A stretch of 64,000 nucleotides of DNA, from positions 157,138 through 221,137 of the forward strand of contig JAHQIW010002140.1 in the NCBI GenBank assembly GCA_019055375.1. The letters run 5' to 3'. Within the stretch, counting starts at the first letter, position 1. Every line of letters begins with the position of its first letter. Positions 1 through 29,775 of this stretch are shown here, one piece after another. Both the position numbers and the translations under genes were made by a program. The stretch is from Parelaphostrongylus tenuis. Lineage: Eukaryota > Nematoda > Chromadorea > Rhabditida > Metastrongylidae. Below the pieces are notes generated by a model. The model did not search any database and was not told the origin of the DNA. It saw only the letters and a list, made by a program, of their open reading frames with translations.

Positions 1-87
1 TTATTGAGGCAAAAGCGTCCTGTAGTGTCGAGTGAGCAGTGCTGATTTGTCTTTCAAATGTGCAGATGAAGAAATGATCTAATTCAG

Positions 88-232
88 GTGTCGTTCCCTA
101 ATCGAAAAGGCGATGAAGCGCATATCCGAGATGTTCTCACCGGAGTTCAATGGTCCAGAACGCAAGCAGCTCATTCATCCCGCTATGAATGCAACATGCA
201 CACAGTCTCAATCCTCAGCTGGACCTACATGA
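88..232 (+). CDS. Candidate terminal exon of an unknown upstream gene (partial)
   Basis: An AG acceptor (AATTCAG, ending at 87) is followed by an open frame from base 89 to a TGA at 230-232. It encodes about 47 residues, beginning CRSLIEKAMKRISEMF and ending in QSSAGPT. The first part reads as an amphipathic basic/acidic helix and the tail is polar. Base composition is near 50% GC, clearly richer than the AT-rich DNA that follows, which suggests coding constraint. A second frame is also open here (a reading from 88 to 414), but it runs on into T-rich DNA and has the less protein-like composition. I do not recognise the family. The rest of the gene would lie before base 1. It could equally be chance. 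Confidence 0.33.
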
Positions 233-1050
233 CTTTTTGTAGGATACTTACGTTAGCATCTGTCATAACAGAAGAAACCTTTGTCTCCATTGTTAACTTT
301 CTCTTCGAGAGTTCCTCATTTGATATCTTTTTTCAATATGAAGACAAGAGTAAATTCTTTGCTTCTATTTTGAGTATTATTTTATTTTTGCTATCAAAAA
401 CTTTTTTTTCTTGAGGAGACACCACTTACTTCCATTTCGATCTGATTTTCCGACACCAGAGTTTGACGTTATGGACATTCTAACAGGTTTCAAAAAAAAT
501 CTCTTTGTACTTCCTGTTGTAATAGTTGGCTATTTGTGATAAGCTCCAAAAGCAAGAAATGCATTTGTATAGCACAAACTTGATGAAAATGATAATTATG
601 GATCTCCCTCACCACCACCTAAGCTGGGATCGAATCTGGGCAAAGTGGTTGAAAATTGGCACTAATGTTCTGCGTAACCTCGATAAAACGAGAAGTCCAC
701 AGAGCAACTGTCGATAAGCATAGATTAGGTAGAAAAGATTGTCTTAGCTCACAAAATTTCGATTGCTGTGCTACGTAGGGATAGAATGAAAATCTGGCGG
801 CATTTGAGATGTAGGTGAGGTATATATGACAGTCTAAAGAGTATCGATATAGGAGTATCTAACCAAGTCATGTTAACAATTTCGTTCTCAATTATTAACC
901 ACGTGCTAATCTTACTTCTGGTATTCAAGTCTAGGCATCCTGCATTTTTTCACAGCTCTGACTATCTCTGTTGTATGTTTCTATATGGAGAAAGACCTAC
1001 TTTATGATGCGCACATGAAATAAAAATTTGTGATTTGTTTTAATAATGAT
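233..1050. other. Non-coding spacer, nothing recognised
   Basis: AT-rich sequence with short T runs and no ORF or repeat I can place. If the exon at 88-232 is real, its 3' UTR lies at the start of this stretch, but no nearby AATAAA signal is evident. Confidence 0.5.
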
Positions 1051-1054
1051 AATG

Positions 1055-1566
1055 CCAAAGAGTAATTTTTGAGCCACGCATGTCATGTGGTCTATTAAAG
1101 ATGGGCTGACTTATAGAGCCCGATACACTTGTTTCGATCTTACGATCTCCTCACTCCACAGGACATGCGTGGCTCAAAAATGATTCTTTGGCAGATTGAA
1201 ATTTGAGCTGTGGTCTTAAGAAAATACTCGAAACGAATGATATGATATATTAAATATACTAGCCAAGAGCAGTTGAGTGTACAACACTTTGTGTTAGGTG
1301 GTAATTTCACTGGAGAGTGTAGAAGAACGTTCGTCTTCGCTAACTTTTAGTGTGGTGAAGGGACACCCACATGGATTAGCAAAAGACGAGTAAGGGTAAC
1401 TGCCCGACTGAGGAGACTGCGAGGTCGAAACACGTGGGTCGGGCTCTATAAGTCAGTCCTTTTTTAACAGATCACATGGCATTCGTGGCTCAAAAATTGT
1501 TTTTTGGCATATTGAAATTTGAGCTGTTGTCTTAGGAAAACACTCGAAGCAGATGATAATGATGAT
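1055..1566. repeat. Nested foldback (MITE-like) element
   Basis: The segment at about 1055-1150 reappears in inverted orientation at about 1395-1515, including the shared words TTTTTGAGCCACG and ATAGAGCCCGA, giving arms of roughly 100 bp. A further inverted copy of the arm tip lies at 1155-1192, so 1055-1091 and 1155-1192 alone form a 37-bp near-perfect hairpin. The block after the inner copy (1172-1250) is repeated directly after the outer copy (1490-1566). No coding capacity. A partial relative (GGCTCAAAAATTGCTTCTTT) is at about 38245-38290. Confidence 0.75.
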
Positions 1567-1639
1567 GATCAGCAATAAACGCTCCTGAAGAAGGCAAGGA
1601 CTTCGAATCACTAGCCAATCGGAAAAAAAAGGGTGAACA

Positions 1640-2200
1640 ACCTTATAACAAGATTCCATAAAAGCCGAGCTCTATTGTCACAGTCAGGCCGAGTCTTCGA
1701 CAAGCTTAAGAGGAAGTACCCGGCTTTGGTCAAGCGAAAGCACATCTTGATGCAGCAAGACAATGCCTCACCTCACACTACCAAAAAACCAAAAACAAGT
1801 TTGATGAATTGGCGAGGTTCTGCCGCATTCCGCCTACAGTTCCGATTAAGCTCCATCCGACTTTGGCCTTTTCCAGTCAATAAAGCACTATTTAGAGGGT
1901 CGCCGATTTATATCGTTTGATGATGTTAACGATGCATGTTAGGACTTCTTTGATTCGAAATCGAAAAAATGGTACTTGGACCAGATCCGAAACTTGGAGG
2001 ACCGATGGCAGAAGTTGTATTTTGAAAAAAACTTGCTACTGGTTTTTTTTCGTTCGGATTTCATGCATGAATTTTCAATTTTCGCAAATTCCTCAGAACT
2101 TTCTTTACGGCCTAATAAACTGAATTTCAATATTTTGTGGACAGAAGTGCCCAAAAATTTACCGAAAAAAATCGGATTGTTAAGGGAGTGAGAAGATGTT
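1640..2200 (+). mobile_element. mariner transposase C-terminal remnant
   Basis: Decayed Tc1/mariner transposase. From about 1690 one frame reads FDKLKRKYPALVKRKHILMQ then QDNASPHT, which matches the second catalytic-Asp motif of mariner DDD transposases (D-N-A-x-P-H). After frameshifts another frame reads DFFDSKSKKWYLDQ and LEDRWQKLYF (about 1945-2035), the usual mariner C-terminus. The N-terminal helix-turn-helix half and the first catalytic Asp are not visible, and I see no terminal inverted repeats. At least two frame changes break the reading frame, so this is an inactive fossil. Confidence 0.8.
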
Positions 2201-2204
2201 TGAA

Positions 2205-2544
2205 ATCTGTCCATAATAAAAGCTTGTGGCGTTCACGTAGAGTTTGCTGATGAAGCTCATTTCTACGAGTTCAATGAACAAATATATTTGAAGCTTGAAA
2301 TGATACTTTTTTCCAAATGAATGACTCGTCATCATAATTTGCTGAGCAAATCGATCCCAGCAAATGTTGCACTTAATTTCTTTTCTCGTATTCGTTTTCC
2401 ATAAAAGTCTTCGCATATTTCGCCCGTTGTTTAAAGATTTCGACTTGTTTTCCAAATGAAGTAAATTGTTGGTCAAGACTATTTCTCTTGCATCTTAGAA
2501 GTTTCCCTTCCTTTCTTTTACTAATCTGTCTTCACAGTGTTTTT
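2205..2544. other. Spacer, nothing recognised
   Basis: AT-rich, no supported ORF or repeat. Confidence 0.4.
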
Positions 2545-2885
2545 ATTCATCGTGCGGATCCCAGTATTTCTAGCATCCATTTCGTTGTTTAGTTTTCTCT
2601 TGAACGTCGTAGAATAGTGGATGAGCGACTCTCCTTGCAATCTCGAGGATAGCCTGGCTATGGCGTTATTGTTGACTGTCGCAGAGGGTCAAGGAGGTGG
2701 AACAAGGCTCCACGCGCGCCACAGCGAACATCACAACCATTCGGCCACGGTGCTCTCCGGGAGGATGGTCGAGCAAAAGCGATTCGTAGGCGTCCAGTAG
2801 ACAGATCACAAGAGAGCGTCGGGAGAAGGAATCGAACCAGGGCTGTGCTTATCACCCTAATACACTACTTCACTACCCATCGCGC
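2545..2885 (-). repeat. SINE family B copy plus a second tRNA-like head
   Basis: Read on the minus strand, about 2765-2545 carries the family-B signature: a class II tRNA-like box (CCGTGGCCGAATGGTTGTGA), then a body containing ATCCTCGAGATTGCAAG and TATTCTACGACGTTCA. Immediately upstream on the same strand (about 2885-2770) is another tRNA-like head with a B-box-like CTGGTTCGATTCC. Other B copies: 3807-4058, 16896-17125, 17230-17420, 63148-63360 (plus) and 43325-43565, 44520-44765 (minus). Confidence 0.7.
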
Positions 2886-2912
2886 ACACCATCCTTGAGA
2901 TGGTATTAGAGA

Positions 2913-3183
2913 GAACTATCGGCGTTGATCTCCCCTTGAGGGATACGCCATGGATCCGTCAATTTTTAGCATCATTTGAGGTGATTGAATGCATATCTGG
3001 CTTTTACACTGACTCGCGGTGCCTTGCCGCTGTACCGAGTCTGCTGCTATGTTCCCAGCCAAGTCGCCTACTACTGAGGGATGGAAGGCTTTGTGAGTCT
3101 AAGCGCGGGATCGAACCATCAACCATCGACTAATCGACCACTTGTGAGCTGAAGAGTACTTCTAACCACTGCACCAGACGTGC
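2913..3183 (-). repeat. SINE family A copy (tRNA-derived)
   Basis: On the minus strand it begins at about 3180 with an A-box-like TGGTGCAGTGGTTAGAAG and a B-box-like GGTTCGATCCC (about 3107-3117). A roughly 180-bp body follows, with the conserved end GAGGGATACGCC (complement of the usual GGCGTATCCCTC) and ATCAACGCCGATAG. The same layout recurs at 8312, 9240, 12797 and 17521 (plus) and 21553, 44034, 45336 and 52722 (minus), which defines the family. Confidence 0.75.
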
Positions 3184-3661
3184 TTGACTCAGGCGTATCA
3201 CCTATATACGATTTCCCGCATTTCAGCAAAATTCGAATACTTTACTGTGTAAAGAACAATTTTGCACACGACATTGTCCATTTGACGCCAATTTTTTGCC
3301 TTGTGTACTCTTGTGATCCTCGTTTCTCTCGGAAAAGAAGTCTTCCCAAAGCCCTGGTGCTGGTCAAATTCCTGTTAGGGTATCCCTGGATCACGGGCGA
3401 AAACCCGCAGCAGCAAGTAGGCGGTCCATTTTCGTTGTTTTTCCAAAAATCCTGCGGATTTTCTCGAATTTCTTGGCCTTATTCTAGACCGCTTTTCACG
3501 TTTTATACTAGATTTCCAGTCTGGAGAGTGTGCTTTTTTCAAGGATTTATTGATTTATCGATCTATTGATCCGCGTCGCAAGGTTTATCGGTTGCTCGTG
3601 CGAGGTCAGATTATGGTCAGTTGTTTCTAAGAGATAATGTTACAGTTCTGTTGACCAAACA
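3184..3661. other. Upstream region of the RPC2 gene
   Basis: No ORF or recognised repeat. Two AG-ending tracts close to the start codon, GGTCAG (about 3620) and TGTTACAG (about 3645), could serve as trans-splice or 5' UTR splice acceptors, as is usual in nematodes; this is inference. An in-frame TAA (about 3635) lies upstream of the ATG at 3662, which supports that ATG as the first Met. Confidence 0.4.
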
Positions 3662-22282
<18,621 letters not shown>

Positions 22283-22541
22283 CAATATAATGTTGGTCTT
22301 TGAGAAATTCGTTGTTATACTGTTATAAGTCACGAGCGGTTATTCACTGTTCTCCGGTTTAGAGTGTTCTTTCGTTATTCTACTATTTCTAAAGTTACGG
22401 TTATGACTTTTTCTCCTTTGCTTTTCCTTGTTTTTGTTACCTTTCTTGTTGGCTTAGTTCAACACTGGTAGGTTTTGTGATATTAGTATGTTTTTTGTGT
22501 TCAACAACTATCGGTCGAGAATCACTGGACATAATTCGCTC

Positions 22542-22547
22542 AATAAA
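22542..22547 (+). terminator. Poly(A) signal AATAAA of RPC2
   Basis: AATAAA 260 bp after the stop codon and the first perfect hexamer in the 3' flank. A 3' UTR of this length is plausible for a nematode gene; no transcript evidence is available. Confidence 0.45.
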
Positions 22548-22719
22548 ATTAATTAATGTATTTCAACTCTAACACATAACAGCGGAAATCCTATGGATAC
22601 TCTGCATTTAATTCTGAGATAATAGCCACTTTTCCATTTCAAACAGGAAATTTCCCAGCTCATACCAAACATTTTCGATTGATCCGCTGACGGATTGATA
22701 CGTTGTAACGTAGGAGGGA

Positions 22720-22895
22720 TGGCGGCAAAATAGAAGTCGGCAGGGAAATTGTTTAGCACGCGCCTCCAGAAGGAGAGGAAGGCGGGTTCGATTCCCGCCT
22801 GACGTCAAAGTTTTGCCCACCACTCGACAGCATTGGATATATTTGTACCATCATACTAATGCTAAAGCGCTTAAGTAAAGAAGAATTCTTGTTAA
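22720..22895 (+). repeat. SINE family C copy
   Basis: GGAAGGCGGGTTCGATTCCC (good B box), GACGTCAAAGTTTTGCCCAC and ATATTTGTACCATCATACTA. It lies about 170 bp past the RPC2 poly(A) signal. Confidence 0.7.
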
Positions 22896-23007
22896 TCACA
22901 ATTTTAGTTGGGTTTAGTCTTGACATGTGTTTATCAAACCAAACCCTCAAAAGGTTGGTTGCCAGCGGCTACATCAGATTATATCGAAGAAAGAGGTAGC
23001 AGATGAA

Positions 23008-23175
23008 GGCAACGATAGCGTAGTGGTAGCACGTGACCCACGACATTGGTGAAACGCGGATTGAAGTCTCGTGTAGGATCGAATGTTTTGTATACTACTT
23101 AGTGCTCTTAGATGCATATTTATAACATCAGAGCACTGCTGGAAAGCAGTGAAAATAGTGCTTTTGTATAGATTG
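23008..23175 (+). repeat. SINE family C/D-like copy
   Basis: AACGATAGCGTAGTGGTAGC head, GAAACGCGGATTGAAGTCTC (decayed B box) and ATTTATAACATCAGAGCACT in the body. Confidence 0.6.
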
Positions 23176-23524
23176 CTAATTGGAACAAAAACTATAAAAT
23201 CAACAAATTCTTATATGCACGTTACATCTTATTTTACGCAATGAGATTTGGTTTTCTGGACCATTAGACGCGTTTTCTGAAGTTTTCTTTTTGAGCTGAC
23301 ACGGGTGCGCCGAAGGGAGAAGCAAATGAACGAGTGCGATTTTATCCAACAAACACGGTGTTATCCCTAGTCGTTCATCAATGATGTTTGTAGCTACTGC
23401 ACCTATGTTGGAAATGCAGCGATCAAATTTTCTTTTCAATTCTCATATAGTTCTAGAGTATATCCAAACTTTGAAAGAATAATGTGAAAGAGTCACATAC
23501 ACCATTAAAGCGATAGATTAATGT

Positions 23525-24015
23525 TTGATAATCTGATAACATGATAACATGTTTCGAGCCTTTTATGAGGTCTGATACGGCACTTATACAGTACTGGACA
23601 GCTGCTATTACGCCCATGCAGGCTCCCCAGTAGCACGGTGCCTTTCGGTTCACCCGATACCTTGCAGAGGTATATACCCACATATAAAGGAATCGACTCC
23701 GAGTTATTGAATCACCACATACTGAGCAACAAAATCCTCCGACATTGCAGTGATCATAGTCGAGAGCTCATGGCTGGTAGAATCAATGTCGGGAGATTTT
23801 GTCACTCGACAAGCGGTGATTTAATGATTCGGCGTCGATTCCTTTAAAAGTGGGGTATATTCCTCTGCGAGGTATCGGCTGAACCGAAAGGCACCATGCT
23901 ACTGAGGAACCTGCATGGGCGAAATAGCAGCTGTCCAGTACCGTATGAGTGCCGTACGAGATACCATAAGAGGCTCTAAACATGTTATTATGTTATGATT
24001 ATTATCAAATTGTTA
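23525..24015. repeat. About 490-bp near-palindromic foldback element
   Basis: Almost the whole element is inverted repeat: arms at about 23525-23745 and 23780-24015, loop about 35 bp. Shared arm words: GGACAGCTGCTATT, CGCCCATGCAGG, GGTGCCTTTCGGTTCA and AAAGGAATCGAC. A possible outer inverted end (TTTTGAGCGAGGTTTGTATA) follows at about 24024-24045. No ORF with recognisable similarity. Confidence 0.85.
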
Positions 24016-24260
24016 TTGTTTTGAGCGAGGTTTGTATAAACAGTCGAGAGTGAAGATATGATGTTTGATAGACTTGTGTAGTTTCAAATTCTCAAATGCT
24101 TTCAGCTGTATTCCGTCTGTTGAGCTAAGACAGTTCAGGAGGTAAGCTATAATTATGCCAAGACGCTATAAAAACATGCTTCTTTTTATTCGTGATACAT
24201 AGATCTTGTCACTTCAATCGACCGCTTTTTTATAGACTTTGCTCAAACAATAATAATGCG

Positions 24261-24597
24261 ATAAGGATATAACATATCTTGAGCCATTAGGTCTAAGTGC
24301 TAAACAGGCGATTGTTTCGCTCACCGGGACTCATCCGTAGCACATTCCTCGGTTCAGCCGATCCTCTAGGCTGCAATCCTCTATGAACAAATCGACGCCA
24401 AGTAATAAATCGCTACAAGTCAGGTGATGGAATTACCTGATTTATCATTCGGTGTCGATTCGTCCATAGAGGATTATAGCCTAGGGGATCGACCGAACCG
24501 AGCGATGGTGCTACTGATGAGTCCCGATGGCACGAAACAGGCGCCTGTATAGCACTCACACCTAATGGCTCGAAATATGTTATATCCTTATACGTGG
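24261..24597. repeat. 337-bp near-palindromic foldback element
   Basis: Arms at about 24261-24425 and 24433-24597, centre near 24429 (CAGGTGATGGAATTACCTG). Both arms carry AAGGATATAACATAT, GAGCCATTAGGT and CGGGACTCATC. Its outer flank GACCGCTTTTTTATAGACTT at about 24220 has an inverted relative at about 31780-31805. Confidence 0.85.
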
Positions 24598-24969
24598 ATC
24601 TACTAAAACTAAAGTTTTATGTTCCAAAGCAACTGCTATGTAATTGTACATTGTAGTGAAGGGTCACCCCGATTTTTGGCAGTTTAACTTAGATGTTTCA
24701 TTTTTCAACCTTTTTGATTCTGGTGATTTCAAAATGGTATATTTTTTTTCGTTTCTCATTAGTGTAGACGATAATGTTAGGATCTTGCCGAATAGTCGGC
24801 GAAGGTGATTGCCTATAATCTTCTGAAATATTCTGTCACTGGCTCCAGATAGGCATTCCATCCTATGTGGAAAAGCATGAATATGCTGAGTATTTGGCTT
24901 CATCTTGTGAAATCCGACATATGTTACCATCGAGAGGGAGTTGTACGGTGAATGATCTGGTTCTTATCT

Positions 24970-25700
24970 ATTATATGGGCGCCGAATGAAGATTCAACTA
25001 ATTTTGCTGTACGTGAGCTTTTCATAACGGTGTAGTCCCAATCATTTGAAAGCATAAATATCTGGCTACTGCGCTACGTGGCCGATTTTTTAAACACATC
25101 CCTTCATGACGCTGTAACATTCAAGGATACATTATGTTTGACATCGACCGATCAAATTTACTCTTACTTCGCTGGAAGCAGGAAACACATGAAGGTGTAG
25201 AGAAAATCTTGTAGTATCAGAGTCATACGTTTGATCTGGAGTTTTTCTCAGAGCAGAGAGAAAATTCTTAATTGAATAACAAAAATCGTAGCTCACATGT
25301 GACGCGCCAGCGTATTTCGATCAATCAATAGCGAGCCGCCGCATCGAATCTGCGTCCACTAAACATCCAACCCGTAGAGACTAGCCGGTAAACAAGAGCG
25401 TGGAATATGTGAAACAATCTTATTTTACCTGCCACACTGCGCTGAAACGATCTTTCCGGAAAATAAGCAGTGTTGGAATCATGGGAACTTGCGCTATTGA
25501 ATGATTACAAACAGTCTAATGGATGTGCTCTGTTTTACGAGAAGAACGTGTGTGTGGAATAAGAATGTTTTCCTTTCGGTGAAGCGTCAAAAGAAGCCTT
25601 TATCAAAAAGCGGCAACTCAGCGCAGTAACCAGAGATTTGAGCTTTCGAATAATTACTAGAAGTGCAATGAATACTCTGTATCCAACAAAAGATTCTCAT
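24970..25700. repeat. Diverged repeat R block
   Basis: ATGAAGATTCAACTAATTTT, TGGCCGATTTTTTAAACACA, GCGCTGAAACGATCTTTCCG and TCGAATAATTACTAGAAGTG mark several decayed R units in both orientations, with the R-associated flank AGAAAATCTTGTAGTATCAG. Confidence 0.55.
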
Positions 25701-25805
25701 CAACGAATAGGCTCATTTTTCTAGGCATTATCTATGAGGGGATAAGATAGCAAGGTGAAGGACTATTATACACTGTTTTTTACAGAAAAAACCTACTGAT
25801 CATCA

Positions 25806-26440
25806 GTGATCTGCTTTGTGGACATTTCAGCTACAGTGCAAACTCATAGTGATGAGTTCAATATTGCTAATGATTATATATATAGCAACATTATAATAGT
25901 GAGATTTCAATATACAATAAATTATTGGCTCAAAAGGAGTACTAAGTTAACAGTGAAATACTGTCTTCCATTAATATTAGGTTCCACTCTCATAGACGTC
26001 ATACTAGATGTAGGGTGGGATAACGTAAGACTAAAACTGAATGGTCAGCGTTTATATAATCTTCGTTTTCCTGCTGACATGCTCATAAAAGACCAAGCGT
26101 TTGTCACAAAGATTCAGTGATGGCCAATTCTGACAACGCTTGTGGGCAAAGTGTCTTGAAGCAGTTTGTTAAGAAAACGTCGTTCATGAGAGTTACCGCT
26201 GGTTTCAATCGCCATTCATACTGAGCAGAATGAATGTCACGGGTGTATTTAATTATGTTTACCTGACTGGAGAAACTAGCGTGGTTAACGCCTCGAACAT
26301 CGAAATTGTAGCGAAGAGAACAACGAACCCCTGGATTTACGTTAATCAGTCCACTCTACGATTTATTTTATCTCAACCACCCACCAGAAGACTATTTGCA
26401 CCCAGGCAGGATATAGGGATCGGGCAGCGTTATTGAACAT
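25806..26440 (+). mobile_element. RTE-type reverse transcriptase fragment (dead)
   Basis: At about 26005-26110 the frame reads GWDNVRLKLNGQRLYNLRFP then ADMLI, which matches the catalytic block of nematode RTE reverse transcriptases (GWDNMGVKIDGRQLHHLRFADDIVLI, from memory). The catalytic FADD is altered to FPAD. Downstream, DNACGQSV (about 26133) and YVYLTGETSVVNAS (about 26256-26297, another frame) match the next conserved blocks, DNACGKIGL and YVYLGREINMMND. Several frame changes and stops make it inactive. Preceding residues (25806-26000) are poorly conserved. Confidence 0.7.
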
Positions 26441-26933
26441 AGGAGTGATGTAGAATGGTACAGTAATGTGCAAACTGGAAAGAAAATCGGTGAGTTTTTA
26501 CATATGTTGATGATCGGAGATTAGTAGAGCAGCCGCTACCCCAATTGTTGAGAAATCACATGGGCCTGAGAAGGGTCCACATTGACAACTGGTTGACAAA
26601 AATATGGAATCCGCTTCTCATTGGGTGTCATGTGCTGCATACCTAGTTGTCAGACTTTTCACAAAGATCAAATGAGATCGAACAATGTTTATCAAGCTCC
26701 TGAGGCCAAGAACACTCACTCGGCTAGAGAGTGTAACAGGGACCAACGGAGACGATGATGATGCTGAAGCTAGTCAATTGTTGATCAGTTGAAAAAAGAT
26801 AACAGAGATGATACACGACCTACTACAAGCAATGTGGGCCATTATTATTGAAACAACATAACATCAATGAGGACCAAACACTCAGAATATAAAATGAGAT
26901 ATCCTCAAACTGAAGGCGAATGCGCGCATAATG

Positions 26934-26977
26934 ATATATATATATATATATATAATATATATGTATAAATATATATA

Positions 26978-27017
<40 letters not shown>

Positions 27018-27075
27018 TGTAGATGTGTATATATGCATATATATATGTATATATATGCACACATATGTATATATC
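26934..27075. repeat. (TA)n microsatellite
   Basis: About 140 bp of alternating TA with GTATAAATATATATAGATG interruptions. Tyr/Ile ORFs on the minus strand are artefacts. Confidence 0.95.
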
Positions 27076-27559
27076 AGAATTTTATAGCTTATATAAAAGT
27101 AAATGCTATGACTGGATCATCTATACCACTTTTTCTTTCCCGTTGACTATCGATTCACTCGAATAGTGAATTTTCCACTTTAATCTGTCGCATGAAAGAT
27201 AGTTCGTTAGATTCTGCATGCTCTAGAGACTTGCTGAAGTTCATGAAATTCCTTCCACAACTTTTGTGAAGCACTGTGAGCAACGAATTTCGGCTTCTAC
27301 ATCATCAGTGAGCGCTCGGTTGATTTTGTTTCCTACCTCTGCTTTTGTTCGGCCTATCACCATCTCCAAATCTACTTATAGGAAGCCCGGCCGAGAATCC
27401 GTCGCCGGAATCCATTCTTTGGAAACGGATTATGAGGACCTGAAAAAGCCCTTGTAAGGTTAAGTCAGGAAACCAAGGAATATTATATGCACGACCAGCA
27501 ATATACCAATTGGAATATGTGACCATCTAAGTATCTAAGTACTGTGACCATCTGGTAGG
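27076..27559. other. Spacer, nothing recognised
   Basis: Two overlapping short ORFs on opposite strands (plus 27266-27457, minus 27305-27526) show no family match. The minus frame may be further decayed RTE sequence next to the fragment that follows, but I cannot show it. Confidence 0.35.
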
Positions 27560-28470
27560 TGCTTTTAACATGGCAATGATTTTAGTCATTAACGATCTTG
27601 TTCATCGGTTGTCGTTTAGTCGTTTCACATATGTGATCCATCTGTTTATCGGCATTTCGGCGCGTAGAGCGGTCTCTCTGATTTGTCGAACTAGAAGTAG
27701 TTTGGTTCGCATCAACCTGCGTCACACGTGGTACTTCAAGCATCGCCTATCCTAAGTGACCTGTCGTTGTTTTCGTAAGTACCAAAATTTTGGCATAAGG
27801 ATCGTGAATTTTGTAAAAGTGGGCAGGAAGAATCGTGAAGTTGGAAAAGTGGGCAACTAGTCGAGCATTTCTATCTCTCTTCACTAAATCTTCCCAAGAG
27901 ACGACAAATGAAAAATAATTTTTCGATGTTTGATTACTGAACTTAGTGGCCATCCGTTTTCTCTCTGGAAAGTGGAGTGAGGATGGGAATTTTGGACTTG
28001 GGAGTCATCGTATATGGTCTCGTCATAGTCATAACAAGCTCCTCCAGCCGCTCACCGTGCTTGATCCATTCAAATCTGAAGGTCTCAATGCGGCATTTTT
28101 CAGATGTTCTTGTAGTAGCATTCTCGACGCTAAAATCTTCAGTGATTACCATACAAATGTTTGGTCTTTTCTGAAAAAATTTTTCAACCTGCGTCATCGT
28201 TGTAGCTTTATGTCAGTGCTTAAACAAAGGTCCTGCGAGAATAAATCCATCCCCATCTATTCCATCGTAAGCATTTGAGTTGTGTTTTTAGTTCTTCAGG
28301 GTAGCAATGTTCATGACCAAACTTGTGTTGACAAAAACATCAACTTCGTCTGTCTCTAATGCGTCTGTTTCAAAGAACAGTTGTTCTTCGGTGTCATAGA
28401 CGGCACTCAATTGACTTCTCGCCGTGCTGGTCTGCTTATCGTACCTTATCATTTCAGCATGCATCATCAA
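27560..28470 (-). mobile_element. RTE-type APE endonuclease fragment, minus strand (dead)
   Basis: Read on the minus strand. From 28470: RYDKQTSTARSQLSAVYDTE then VFVNTSLVMNIATL, matching the nematode RTE endonuclease blocks RYDVIGLTETRR..AVYDTGEELF...VLVNTSLAMNID. Next, from about 28190: VEKFFQKRPNICMVITEDFS, then RTSEKCRIETFRFEW and HGERLEELVMT, matching EKFYREDHTFYKVIVGDFN, RTPEELHIGTHGLEW and QGERLSEFIMT. The endonuclease GDFN motif is changed to EDFS. Decayed linker sequence (VSWEDLVKRD, RRLMRTKLLLVRQIRETALR) continues to about 27560. Family sequences are from memory. Inactive. Confidence 0.78.
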
Positions 28471-29760
28471 ATCCCTCTTTTAGGGACTGATATAAATGTA
28501 TGTGTATAATGGTGTATTATGGATGTCGTTACGTTTGTTTCTTCAGGTTTATGCGGCCTAGAATGGTCCTGAGATTTGAGCGACTTCTCCGTACTCGTTC
28601 TACACACTACTGCGCTAATTGTGACTCTTTTAAGGCCAAGGGATTGAGGGCTTGTATATTTACCACGTTTTTCTACCAGTATGTAATGATAGGTTGTCAA
28701 ATTCTTAGAAAACGAGCAATATATAATCACAAACAATTTAAAATTTCTCCCATAAAGATATGAGGTCATGTGTTACTGATGGAACACAATCTGAATAATC
28801 GAGAATGTTTCCAAGAACGTAAGCTTGAACAAGACTAAGCAGACACAGAAGCATGTGTCAAAATGACGCACCGGAAGGAGAGAACCTATGCTTTACACTC
28901 ACTCTAACGAAAACACAAAATCGTGTTTTGCCTGCGTTTACTTCAAGATCTGCCACCTGGTGGTGTGCCACATACCCTCGCGACTAATCGCCAAGGTGAT
29001 CTCAGTGAGGGAGTTTCGGGGTCTCTGAGAGAATAATCAGTGAAAATTGTTATAGCACAAAATCACGCGTTGTGAAGAGCCCAGAAATGCCCTTTTTGAT
29101 TTATTTTTGTAGCTATCATTTACAAAATTCTCTCAATTTGCGCCTAAGTGCGACTACTACTCGAAGATTTTTGGTTTCTCTTATAAATGTTGTCGAATGC
29201 TGATGGATAATAATTTCCTCCTCATCCAGAGCAATCATGATTAGACGTTCTCAAATCATTATCGCAGGTAACCATCGGCTTTTGTGTTTTGCAGGGAGCC
29301 AGCCGATCTTAAACAAGGCTCATATCAATTTCTCAATCCGCAAGAAATTTTGCTGACCCTGTGCGTGGACAGAAGTGAACTTGTTCTTATTAAACGGCAT
29401 CATAAACATTGTTCTGGCCACACTCTTATTGTTGAGCTTAGGATTATAGCACTGTTTTGGTATCGGTCTACTAGTCACATTGCCCTAGCTCGAACTTGTT
29501 AAGAATCAAGTTTCTAAAACATTTGTCGAGTTTTACATCGGCCGCAGCGGGATTCTCTTCTCGAGGGGACAAGGCAAATATCCGCTCTCTTCTTGAGGAG
29601 CCAGGCAAATATCTCCCCCTCCCTCGTTCTCACAACCGTAACTTTCTGACTCTGAATTCTCTCGGCCGCCTAGTGAACAATCGTTGAGTGGTTGGTGTCT
29701 GCATCTCAGTGGCGAGTGTGCTATTCATTAGCTATTACATCCACAGCTCCGCTCATCCTA
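28471..29760. other. Upstream region of the myosin light chain gene
   Basis: No supported gene. A minus ORF (28467-28769) and a plus ORF (28500-28763) overlap here without recognisable similarity; the minus one could be the decayed N-terminal part of the RTE fragment that follows it on that strand. The last 300 bp before the gene are less AT-rich and are presumably promoter and 5' UTR. Confidence 0.35.
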
Positions 29761-29775
29761 GGAATAAAAATATCC
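29761..29775 (+). promoter_or_regulatory. Possible TATA-like element of the myosin light chain gene
   Basis: GGAATAAAAATATCC lies about 95 bp upstream of the ATG at 29869, in a locally GC-richer region. Position and composition fit a TATA-like box of a highly expressed muscle gene. This is inference only. Confidence 0.2.

Noticed and set aside
88..414. 108-codon plus-strand ORF at the left edge
   Set aside because: The second half is T-rich, Phe/Ser-rich low-complexity sequence; the other frame (89-232) is the better exon candidate.
22720..22800. tRNA gene candidate with GGTTCGATTCC
   Set aside because: Spacing between boxes and stem pairing do not fit a tRNA; it belongs to repeat family C.
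24664..24930. 88-codon minus ORF
   Set aside because: No recognised similarity, no splice context, and it sits among repeats.
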